This document shows, piece after piece, positions 1 to 5,710 of a stretch of DNA of 5,864 bases. The DNA lies in contig CAIZGT010000094.1 of NCBI GenBank assembly GCA_903932545.1, forward strand, positions 1 through 5,864, given 5' to 3'. This DNA comes from an uncultured Rhodospirillales bacterium. GTDB taxonomy: Bacteria > Pseudomonadota > Alphaproteobacteria > Acetobacterales > Acetobacteraceae. Every line of letters begins with the position of its first letter. Position 1 is the first letter of the stretch. The notes beneath the pieces were generated by a model that made no database searches, was not told the DNA's origin, and saw only the letters and a program-made list of their open reading frames with translations. The translations under genes and the position numbers were made by a program.

Positions 1-11
1 ACAAAAATCCT

Positions 12-281
12 TCACACTGCCTTTTTCAAGCTCGGCGATGCCTTAAACCGTACGGTCTTGCCGGCCTTTACCTTCACGGCATCACCTGTGCGCGGGTTCA
101 TCGCCTTCCGCGCCTTGGTTTAACGCACCGTGAATGTGCCGAAGCTAGGTAATGTGAATTTGCCGTGTGTTTTTAACTCACCCACGATGGCGGCAATCAG
201 TTCATTGGCCGTACGGTTGGCAGCAACACCCGTCAATGACGCTGACTCTTGTATGACCTGCGCGATGAACGCTTTCGACAT
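12..281 (-). pseudogene. HU-family histone-like DNA-binding protein, interrupted by an in-frame stop
   Basis: Read from ATG at 281 downward, this frame encodes a bacterial HU/IHF-type nucleoid protein, a small basic dimer that bends DNA. The N-terminal half is helical, from MSKAFIAQVI through ANELIAAIVGEL, and leads into the conserved turn KFTLPSFGTFTVR (residues 41-53). Codon 54 is TAA (120-122). The same frame then continues with the DNA-binding arm, including ARKAMNPRTGDAVKVKAGK, and the C-terminal helix SPSLKKAV, ending at TGA (12-14). Counting the stop, there are 89 codons, which matches the usual HU length of about 90. Relatives usually have Lys or another charged residue at this position, and AAA to TAA is one base change. 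A GGGAG ribosome binding site lies 7 bases before the ATG. As read, only the first 53 residues would be made, without the DNA-binding arms, so the product should be inactive. A sequencing error is the alternative. Confidence 0.85.
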
Positions 282-298
282 TCAAAATCTCCCGATTA

Positions 299-397
299 TT
301 CCGTCCAGGCTACGACAATTTTGTTGGCTTCAGCCGCCGCGTCCCGCAATTGGGAGAGCAGATTTGAAACCCCGCGAACGCACGTAACAACGGCTTT
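299..397 (-). other. Short open stretch upstream of HU, possible gene remnant
   Basis: Between TAG (398-400) and TAA (296-298) on the minus strand lie 33 sense codons. They read KAVVTCVRGVSNLL followed by an amphipathic run and the end NKIVVAWTE. The stretch has no ATG, GTG or TTG start near its beginning, and its stop falls 14 bases before the HU start codon. The amino-acid mix, with Ala-rich helix-forming residues and a hydrophobic strand at the end, looks more protein-like than the other frames. It could be the C-terminal tail of a gene that once preceded HU and has decayed or shifted frame. I do not recognise the family, and chance is a real alternative at this length. Confidence 0.2.
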
Positions 398-400
398 CTA

Positions 401-526
401 CGTATGTAAATGATTTTGTAACCTAGGCTGCAATCCACGGAAAACTTGGAAGAAATTGAAAAATTTGGTTGCCTGTCCGGATTTATCGCCCTTTGAAACT
501 TCACTGCTCAGAACAGGCAAAACCAA
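401..526 (+). promoter_or_regulatory. AT-rich divergent region, probable murQ promoter
   Basis: This stretch is visibly richer in A and T than the genes on either side and separates the minus-strand HU gene from murQ, so promoters for both directions are expected here. The best plus-strand candidate is TTGAAA (456-461) as a -35 box. At normal spacing it is followed only by weak -10 matches around GATTTA (480-485). The -35 box overlaps a small inverted repeat, AAATT-GAAA-AATTT (453-466), that could be an operator. The murQ start has only a weak AGG (515-517) as ribosome binding site. No recognised regulator site was identified. Confidence 0.3.
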
Positions 527-1432
527 ATGACGAGCTTGCTTCAATCATATGATACCGAAACGAATTTAAATCGCTTTGCCGATATCGAGACTTGGGAATC
601 GGAGTCGATTCTCTCAGCGATCTGTGATTCGCAAGTGGAGGCTCTGCTGGCCGTTCGCAAGTCCCTGCCTGCAATCGCTGCAGCCGCAGCGGCTTGCCTG
701 GTAGGACTGCAAGCAGGCGGACGGCTGATATATGCCGGCGCTGGCACGTCCGGCCGCATCGGCGTGCAAGACGGCGCAGAATTGCCGCCCACTTTCGGCT
801 GGCCACCAGATCGCCTGGTCCTGCTCATCGCTGGTGAGACGGCGGCCTTAACGCAGGCGGTGGAGAATGCCGAAGACGACATCGAGGCTGCGCACGCGGC
901 GGCGGAAGTGCATGATATTCGGCCCAATGATGTCGTGATCGGCCTTGCCGCCAGCGGCAGCACGCCGTTTACTCTCGCGCTTCTGCAAGCGGCGCGCGTC
1001 CGGGGGGCGATCACAATTGCTCTGTCCAATGTCGCCAATGGCGCAATCCTTTCAGCTGCAGCCTGCCCGATTTTGGTCGAGACAGGGCCAGAGGTGATTG
1101 CCGGTTCCACGCGAATGAAAGCGGGCACGGCACAGAAAGTGGTGCTGAACATGCTGTCCACCTTGGTGATGATCCGGCTGGGACATGTCTATCAAGGCTT
1201 GATGGTGGACATGCAGGCCCGCAACGCCAAGCTGCGCCGTCGGGCGGTGCGGATGCTGATGCAAATCACCGGCGCGGACGAGGCCGCGATTGCGGCGGCG
1301 CTGGCGACCACCGACGGGCAGGTAAAACCTGCGGTTCTGGTGCTCAACGGCATCACCGCCGCCCAGGCCGAGACGGCGTTGCGCAAGCACAACGGCCATC
1401 TCGGCCCAGCGCTGGCGGAGTTGCGCCGATGA
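527..1432 (+). CDS. murQ: N-acetylmuramic acid 6-phosphate etherase
   Basis: MurQ is a cytoplasmic lyase that removes D-lactate from MurNAc-6-phosphate to give GlcNAc-6-phosphate, a step in peptidoglycan recycling. The 301-residue length matches the family (E. coli MurQ is about 298). The SIS sugar-phosphate isomerase fold is evident. The phosphate-binding loop GRLIYAGAGTSGRIG spans about 65-79, and DGAELPPTFG (82-91) carries the first catalytic glutamate, Glu85. The second, Glu116, lies in AVENAEDD. A further SIS motif, GLAASGSTPF, is at 139-148, and the MurQ signature IAGSTRMKAGTAQK is at 191-204, followed by VLNMLST. A C-terminal helical region (about 245-301) resembles the family's UBA-like end. 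An in-frame TGA at 494-496 with no start codon after it leaves ATG 527 as the only reasonable start. The last bases overlap nagA by ATGA, so the two are co-transcribed and probably translationally coupled. Confidence 0.96.
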   Translation: MTSLLQSYDTETNLNRFADIETWESESILSAICDSQVEALLAVRKSLPAIAAAAAACLVGLQAGGRLIYAGAGTSGRIGVQDGAELPPTFGWPPDRLVLLIAGETAALTQAVENAEDDIEAAHAAAEVHDIRPNDVVIGLAASGSTPFTLALLQAARVRGAITIALSNVANGAILSAAACPILVETGPEVIAGSTRMKAGTAQKVVLNMLSTLVMIRLGHVYQGLMVDMQARNAKLRRRAVRMLMQITGADEAAIAAALATTDGQVKPAVLVLNGITAAQAETALRKHNGHLGPALAELRR

Positions 1433-2547
1433 AGGCGTTCATCGCCCACAATCTGTTCGATGGCACTGCCTTTCACGCCAATCGGGCCATCCTTGTCGAG
1501 AACGGCGCGGTGCGAGCGGTCACCGCAACGGACATGCTGCCGGAATGTGAGCGGATCGAGATCGGCATGCTAGCTCCAGGTTTTGTTGATGTTCAGGTCA
1601 ATGGCGGCGGGGGAGTGATGTTCAATGATGCGCCGGATGTCGCCACGCTGCGGCGGATCGGCGCGGCGCATGCAAGGCTCGGGACCACCGCCATCCTGCC
1701 AACCCTGATCAGCAGCGATGCCGCCACACGAAGCCACGCGCTCACTGCCGTGCGCGAGGCCATCGCGGCCGCTGTGCCAGGGATTGCCGGGCTGCATTTG
1801 GAAGGCCCGTTTCTCGCCCCATCCCGTCGCGGCATCCATCCGGCGCGGGCGATCAGCGCTTTAACGGGCGAGGATATTACACAACTCACCGCTGGCTTTC
1901 CAGCACCAATGCTGATCACCCTCGCCCCTGAGACAGTGCCGGTTACAGCAATCCGGGCGCTGTGTGCGGCAGGGCGCATTGTGTTTGCCGGGCATAGCGA
2001 GGCCAGTTTTGTCGAAGCCAACGCTGGGTTAGACGCGGGCATCAGCGGCACCACCCATCTCTACAACGCGATGTCACAACTCGCGGCCCGTGCGCCGGGT
2101 CTGGTCGGGGCCACGCTGCTGCGAGGCTACGCCGGCATCATCGCCGATCTGCTGCATGTCGATGCGGCCAGCATCCGCATTGCGTATCAGATGATGGGGG
2201 CAACTCGTCTGTTCCTGGTCTCAGACGCGATGGCCACCACCGGCAGCGACGCCGCTGGCTTCGAGATAGACGGCAACGCCATCACCCTCGTCGGCGGCAA
2301 ACTCTGCGACGCCCAAGGCACCCTCGCCGGCGCGCATCTGTGCATGGCCCAGGCAGTGCGCAACGCTGTCCATCACATCGGCATCACACCAGCCGATGCC
2401 CTGCGGATGGCAACACATACACCCGCCGAGGCGATCGGCCTGTCGCGTTACGGCCGGATTGCGCCAGATTGCCGTGCCGATTTCGTCGAACTTGGCGATG
2501 ATCTCGCCGTCCTGCGCGTGTGGCAGAACGGCGAGATAGTTGTTTAA
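1429..2547 (+). CDS. nagA: N-acetylglucosamine-6-phosphate deacetylase
   Basis: NagA hydrolyses GlcNAc-6-phosphate to glucosamine-6-phosphate and acetate in the cytoplasm, acting directly on the product of MurQ. The 372-residue protein is a full-length amidohydrolase-superfamily TIM barrel. Visible motifs are PGFVDVQVNGGGGVMF (50-65, with the Gln seen in E. coli-type enzymes), GLHLEGPFL (121-129, metal ligand Glu125), FAGHSEASF (187-194 region, His189), TTHLYNAM (208-215, His210), IADLLHVD (238-245, His243) and LVSDAMATTG (263-272, catalytic Asp266). The C-terminal part, GRIAPDCRADFVEL, is the usual end that returns to the small beta domain. The ATG overlaps the murQ stop, and GGAG at 1417-1420, inside murQ, is a good ribosome binding site 8 bases upstream. 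The gene ends directly against the convergent aldehyde dehydrogenase. No deaminase (nagB) or transporter lies nearby. Confidence 0.96.
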   Translation: MKAFIAHNLFDGTAFHANRAILVENGAVRAVTATDMLPECERIEIGMLAPGFVDVQVNGGGGVMFNDAPDVATLRRIGAAHARLGTTAILPTLISSDAATRSHALTAVREAIAAAVPGIAGLHLEGPFLAPSRRGIHPARAISALTGEDITQLTAGFPAPMLITLAPETVPVTAIRALCAAGRIVFAGHSEASFVEANAGLDAGISGTTHLYNAMSQLAARAPGLVGATLLRGYAGIIADLLHVDAASIRIAYQMMGATRLFLVSDAMATTGSDAAGFEIDGNAITLVGGKLCDAQGTLAGAHLCMAQAVRNAVHHIGITPADALRMATHTPAEAIGLSRYGRIAPDCRADFVELGDDLAVLRVWQNGEIVV

Positions 2548-3978
2548 TCAGAGCGCGTGGCTGACCATTTTGGTGTTCAGATACGCCTCAATCGCCTCCG
2601 ATCCGCCTTCTGAGCCATAGCCGCTGTCCTTGATCCCGCCGAACGGCACTTCCGGCAGAGCAATGCCGTGATGATTGATCGACAGCATTCCAACCTCAAC
2701 CCGACCGCTCAGCAGCGAAACCGTCCGATGCGAGGACGTGTAAGCATACGCCGCGAGGCCGTAATCCAGCCGGTTGGCCTCTGCCACCACGTCATCCAGC
2801 GTCGCAAAGCGCGACACCAGCGCCAGCGGGCCAAACGGTTCTTCGTTCATCGCCCGCATATCGGTGGTCATGCCGGTCAGCACTGTCGGCTCGAAGAAAT
2901 TGCCGACATTGCCGATCCGCTTGCCGCCGGTGGCAATTGTGGCGCCCTTGGCCACCGCATCCGCAATCAGCCCTTCCATCGCAGGCACCCGGCGCGGATT
3001 GGCAAGCGGGCCCATCGTCACACCGGCCTCCAACCCGTTGCCAACATTCAGTTTCTCCGCGCGGGCGACCAGTTTTTCAACGAACGCATCATGCACGCCT
3101 TCCTGCACCAGGAAGCGCGTTGGTGCCACGCAAACCTGCCCCGCATTGCGGAACTTGTTGGCGGCCAGAATGGTGGCGGCACTGTCAAGATCCGCGTCAT
3201 CGAACACCATCGCGGGCGCATGGCCACCGAGTTCCATCGTCACCCGCTTCATATGGGCCCCTGCAATCGCCGCGAGATGCTTGCCCACCGGGGTCGAGCC
3301 GGTGAAGGTGAGCTTGCGGATGATCGGATGCGGGATCAGATATTCGCTGATCTGCGCCGGCACGCCATAAACCAGGTTGATCACGCCCGCAGGCACGCCC
3401 GCGTCAAGCCAGCACTGCACATAGGCTGCGAGCGAAGCCGGGGTTTCTTCCGGCCCTTTGACGATAATCGAGCAGCCCGCCGCCAACGCACCGCAGATTT
3501 TGCGATTGGCCTGGTTGATCGGGAAGTTCCACGGGCAGAACGCGGCAACCGGCCCCACCGGCTCCTTGATCACCAATTGAAAAGTACCCTCAACGCGCGA
3601 TGGCACCACGCGACCGTAAGCGCGGCGGGCTTCTTCGGCGAACCATTCGATGATATCCGCCGAGAACGCGGTTTCAACCTTGGCTTCAGCCAACGGCTTG
3701 CCCTGCTCCATCGTCATCAGCGTGGCGATGGCGTCCACGCGCGTGCGCAGAATTTCAGCCGCTTTGCGCATAATCTTGCTGCGGTCGTAAGCCGACATTT
3801 TCTTCCACACGCCAAAGCCCTTCTGGGCAGCGGCAAGCGCGCGGTCGAGATCGGGGATATCGGCATGCGCCACGGTGCCGTTAATCTCACCAGTGGCGGG
3901 ATTGGCCACATTAAGCGTTTTGCCGGATGCAGCCGGGCCCCACACGCCATCAATCAGCAATTGCACCGCTGGATACAT
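2548..3978 (-). CDS. NAD(P)-dependent aldehyde dehydrogenase, succinate-semialdehyde dehydrogenase type
   Basis: This 476-residue cytoplasmic enzyme oxidises an aldehyde to the acid using NAD(P)+. It is a complete aldehyde dehydrogenase. The N-terminal strand LLIDGVWGPAASGKTL is followed by NPATGE. Then come the Rossmann part with PWNFP (149-153, Asn151), IIVKGPEETP (171-180, cofactor-binding Lys174) and FTGSTPVGK (225-233), the general base Glu249 in MELGGHAP, the nucleophile Cys283 in NAGQVCVAPTR, and NEEPFGP (378-384). Overall resemblance is to succinate-semialdehyde dehydrogenases of the GabD kind, which act in 4-aminobutyrate breakdown. Related semialdehyde substrates such as glutarate or 2-oxoglutarate semialdehyde cannot be excluded, so no symbol is given. 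ATG 3978 is preceded by GAGGA with a 9-base gap. No aminotransferase or transporter partner is in the window. The stop codon directly abuts that of nagA. Confidence 0.93.
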   Translation of the reverse strand: MYPAVQLLIDGVWGPAASGKTLNVANPATGEINGTVAHADIPDLDRALAAAQKGFGVWKKMSAYDRSKIMRKAAEILRTRVDAIATLMTMEQGKPLAEAKVETAFSADIIEWFAEEARRAYGRVVPSRVEGTFQLVIKEPVGPVAAFCPWNFPINQANRKICGALAAGCSIIVKGPEETPASLAAYVQCWLDAGVPAGVINLVYGVPAQISEYLIPHPIIRKLTFTGSTPVGKHLAAIAGAHMKRVTMELGGHAPAMVFDDADLDSAATILAANKFRNAGQVCVAPTRFLVQEGVHDAFVEKLVARAEKLNVGNGLEAGVTMGPLANPRRVPAMEGLIADAVAKGATIATGGKRIGNVGNFFEPTVLTGMTTDMRAMNEEPFGPLALVSRFATLDDVVAEANRLDYGLAAYAYTSSHRTVSLLSGRVEVGMLSINHHGIALPEVPFGGIKDSGYGSEGGSEAIEAYLNTKMVSHAL

Positions 3979-4019
3979 CTGGATCGTTCCTCACCATTGG
4001 GCGCTTCTGCGCCATCTCA

Positions 4020-4133
4020 AGCATATTGCACCTGACGGAGATGGGGGTCGAGAGCGGTCATGGCATAGCCCGCATCAGCGATGTGCTTTCGATAAATATC
4101 CGGAACGATTAGAACGCAACTCCGCGTGACGCC
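4020..4133 (-). other. 38-codon open stretch after the upstream gene's stop, possible gene-end remnant
   Basis: Immediately after the TGA of the minus-strand gene at 4134-4715, the same frame stays open for 38 codons until TGA at 4017-4019. It begins GVTRSCVLIVPDIYRKHI and ends in DPHLRQVQYA. The composition (Tyr, His, Asp and Pro in a globular-looking pattern) differs from the Ala/Arg-rich style of the gene upstream. I do not recognise it. It may be the C-terminal remnant of a deleted gene, or chance. The rest of the 155-base gap up to the aldehyde dehydrogenase start holds that gene's GAGGA ribosome binding site and no clear terminator. Confidence 0.2.
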
Positions 4134-4715
4134 TCAACGCATTTTGCCAAAACCCTGGCGCCGCGCAGCACTCAGCACACCGCGTGGCAACGGAATGCGA
4201 AACGGCTCAGGCTTCGGGCGCGGCTTGCGCGTTCGCCGCCGCATCACGCCGCGTTCTTCGGGGGTTTTGTCCACCGTCCACGGCAATTCCACCGCCAACG
4301 CGCGACACAACGGGCGCAACACACGCCGCGCCTGCGCCGACTGCGCCAGCAGTTCCGTCAGTTCCGGCGCATCGAGCACCGCGTGCAACCGCAAGCCATA
4401 GCCCGCCGCCTCATGCTTGCCCGATTTGAGCAACCAGCCGAATCGGCGCGGCAATCGAATGAGCGGCTGCTGGAGGTGCAGCCTCGTCGCCTGCACCACT
4501 GTCCGCTGCGGGCACTGCCACAACTTGCCCGCGCGGAACCGCACCAGCATGCGCTCAATCCGGCCGAGGGTTTGGCTCACCCTGCCATACAGCAGAATGC
4601 CAAGCAGCGGCGCCAGCCCCCAAGCCCCCAGCGCCGCCTGCAACCCACGCAAAACCACCCGCAACTTTGCGGTGACAGTCTCAGGCGTTGCGGGGGAGGT
4701 GGGGGTTGAATCCAT
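4134..4715 (-). CDS. Uncharacterised protein with one membrane segment and a basic C-terminus
   Basis: I cannot assign a function to this 193-residue protein. The N-terminus is a Ser/Thr/Pro-rich leader of about 15 residues. One hydrophobic stretch follows at about 26-44 (ALGAWGLAPLLGILLYGRV), probably a single membrane anchor. After it comes a basic, helix-prone region, QTLGRIERMLVRFRAGKLW (48-66). The middle (about 85-145) contains RRFGWLLKSGKHEAAGYG and a short acidic run, DAPELTELLA. The tail is strongly basic and Pro-rich, with RRRTRKPRPKPEPFRIPLPR (159-178) and the end RRQGFGKMR. From memory this architecture resembles hypothetical proteins of Acetobacteraceae. That is an impression, not a search result. 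The start ATG at 4715 has only a weak GAG-type ribosome binding site. It lies 155 bases upstream of the aldehyde dehydrogenase on the same strand, so they could share a transcript, although the gap argues for separate promoters. Confidence 0.72.
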   Translation of the reverse strand: MDSTPTSPATPETVTAKLRVVLRGLQAALGAWGLAPLLGILLYGRVSQTLGRIERMLVRFRAGKLWQCPQRTVVQATRLHLQQPLIRLPRRFGWLLKSGKHEAAGYGLRLHAVLDAPELTELLAQSAQARRVLRPLCRALAVELPWTVDKTPEERGVMRRRTRKPRPKPEPFRIPLPRGVLSAARRQGFGKMR

Positions 4716-4786
4716 CTTTCATCTCACACCACAGCCACTGGCTGGACTCAAGAAAAAACGCCGGCACCCTCACCTCTTTCCCCCAA

Positions 4787-4862
4787 GCTGATCGTGGTCG
4801 ATCAATGGCGAGCAGCCCGTAGCATGGGATCCCGCAGGGGCCCCACCCTGTCACGCCCCATC
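4787..4862 (+). pseudogene. Decayed copy of the 5' end of a sulfatase-family gene
   Basis: Bases 4787-4810 are identical over 24 positions to 5725-5748 inside the sulfatase gene, where they encode LLIVVDQWR. Further on, GCCCCACC (4840-4847 against 5776-5783) and ACGCCCCATC (4853-4862 against 5789-5798) match at nearly the same distance, with a net shift of 2 bases. The segment therefore looks like a homologous copy with a 2-base indel rather than a chance repeat. The copy lacks the start codon and first codons of the intact gene, and similarity fades after 4862. It cannot encode a functional enzyme. It sits between the minus-strand membrane protein gene and the PEP-CTERM gene. Confidence 0.6.
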
Positions 4863-4880
4863 ATGTTGGGATCGCCACCG

Positions 4881-4936
4881 AATTTACTTTCGAGCGAATA
4901 TACAAAATGTTAACATTCGTTAAACGACGGATTTTT
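4881..4936 (+). promoter_or_regulatory. AT-rich palindromic region, probable promoter/operator of the PEP-CTERM gene
   Basis: This is a sharply AT-rich island in GC-rich surroundings, ending 35 bases before the start of the PEP-CTERM gene. It contains a perfect 12-base palindrome, AATGTTAACATT (4906-4917). Overlapping it is a second inverted repeat, TTAAC-ATTC-GTTAA (4910-4923). A -10-like TATACA lies at 4899-4904, but no good -35 box sits at standard spacing. The overlapping palindromes suggest a binding site for a dimeric regulator near the transcription start. The protein that would bind is unknown. Confidence 0.4.
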
Positions 4937-4971
4937 GTTTGGCCCCGCAACGCATCGTCATAGGCAACACA

Positions 4972-5577
4972 ATGATCACAATTCGAAATGCCCTCGCCGC
5001 CGCAACCGTCGCGCTCACAGCCATGCTATCCGCCCAAACCGCAAACGCGGACCCGGTTCTTTGGACCTTGAGCAGTCTGACCTTCCAAAATGGCAGCACA
5101 CTGAGCGGGTCTTTCGTCTTCGACGCAAATTCAGCGGTTTACAGCAATGTAAATCTGGTTTTGACGGCATCGACCAGCAGCCCAGCCTTCGGTGCCGCCA
5201 CATTCACTCTCCCGTTCACCACCGGCGCATTCTACGACAATCAAGACTTGGTGGCCTTGTTGCCCGGCACCGATGTCACCAATGTGATTGGGGTGGAAGC
5301 CTTGTATATCGGTTTTGACACACCCCTTACGAACGCAGGCGGCAGCGTGACTGAGACCCATGTGATCGGCACAAATGGCGATGTGAATGACTACGGTGCA
5401 GTGGTCTACAACTGCGTCGATTCCACATGTTTGGCCAACGGTCCAACCTACTCCTACCAAACCGCCGGGTTTGTCACCTATAGCGGCACGCCCGTTCCGG
5501 AGCCTGTCAGCTTGGGCATTTTGAGTGTCGGGCTCGTCGGCCTGCGATCCGTGCGCCGCCGCCGCGGCACGCGCTGA
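4972..5577 (+). CDS. Secreted PEP-CTERM sorting domain protein
   Basis: This exported protein of 201 residues has three parts. A Sec signal peptide, MITIRNALAAATVALTAMLS followed by AQTANA, has a likely cleavage site near residue 26. The mature domain (about 27-172) is rich in Ser, Thr, Gly, Asn and Val and looks beta-stranded, with two close cysteines (148 and 153) that could form a disulfide. The C-terminal sorting signal has VPEP (175-178), a hydrophobic stretch SLGILSVGLVGL (180-191) and the basic end RRRRGTR. In known PEP-CTERM systems an exosortase cleaves at this motif and the protein is anchored or released with exopolysaccharide. No exosortase gene is in this window. The mature domain matches no function I recognise. 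ATG 4972 is preferred over an in-frame TTG at 4939 because it starts the signal peptide cleanly. The ribosome binding site is poor (AGG at 4962-4964). An intrinsic terminator follows directly, so the gene is probably monocistronic. Confidence 0.88.
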   Translation: MITIRNALAAATVALTAMLSAQTANADPVLWTLSSLTFQNGSTLSGSFVFDANSAVYSNVNLVLTASTSSPAFGAATFTLPFTTGAFYDNQDLVALLPGTDVTNVIGVEALYIGFDTPLTNAGGSVTETHVIGTNGDVNDYGAVVYNCVDSTCLANGPTYSYQTAGFVTYSGTPVPEPVSLGILSVGLVGLRSVRRRRGTR

Positions 5578-5596
5578 TCTGAACGCCCGTTCAACC

Positions 5597-5628
5597 AAAC
5601 GGCGGCATTTTCGAATGCCGCCGTTTTT
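5597..5628 (+). terminator. Intrinsic (Rho-independent) terminator after the PEP-CTERM gene
   Basis: A perfect 13-base-pair stem pairs 5597-5609 (AAACGGCGGCATT) with 5614-5626 (AATGCCGCCGTTT). It is closed by a TTCG loop (5610-5613) and runs into a T tract at 5624-5628. It begins 19 bases after the PEP-CTERM stop codon, so it ends that transcript and insulates the sulfatase gene downstream. Confidence 0.93.
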
Positions 5629-5710
5629 GGTGACGACCGCTTGCCCCCAACCCGCGATCATGCGACGCCTCACCCGGGATTCCTGATCGCGTCAAACCGG
5701 GGGCAGAGCC

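Noticed and set aside
130..387. Plus-strand open frame over the HU region
   Set aside because: It is the antisense of the conserved HU frame and has no protein-like pattern of its own.
541..1161. Minus-strand open frame opposite murQ
   Set aside because: Ser/Ala/Arg-rich composition without motifs, fully covered by the intact murQ gene.
1593..2054. Minus-strand open frame opposite nagA
   Set aside because: No recognisable motif and no sign of its own start signals. It mirrors conserved nagA codons.
2668..4035. Long plus-strand open frame (455 codons) opposite the aldehyde dehydrogenase
   Set aside because: It is an antisense shadow caused by GC-rich codon use. The product is rich in His, Arg and Gln with no domain, while the minus strand encodes a complete enzyme with all catalytic motifs.
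4383..4791. Plus-strand open frames opposite the membrane protein gene
   Set aside because: Gln/Pro/Arg-rich low-complexity products typical of antisense reading. The minus-strand frame has the membrane segment and a coherent domain layout.
4837..4844. GGGGCCCC palindrome in the intergenic region
   Set aside because: Too short to be a terminator stem with a loop, has no T tract, and lies within the decayed sulfatase-like segment.
4939..4971. Upstream TTG start giving the PEP-CTERM protein 11 extra residues
   Set aside because: The extension would put uncharged and polar residues before a normal signal peptide, and TTG is a rare start. ATG 4972 fits better.
5131..5673. Minus-strand open frame opposite the PEP-CTERM gene
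   Set aside because: The plus strand carries a signal peptide and a sorting signal in order, and the minus frame would run through the terminator hairpin.
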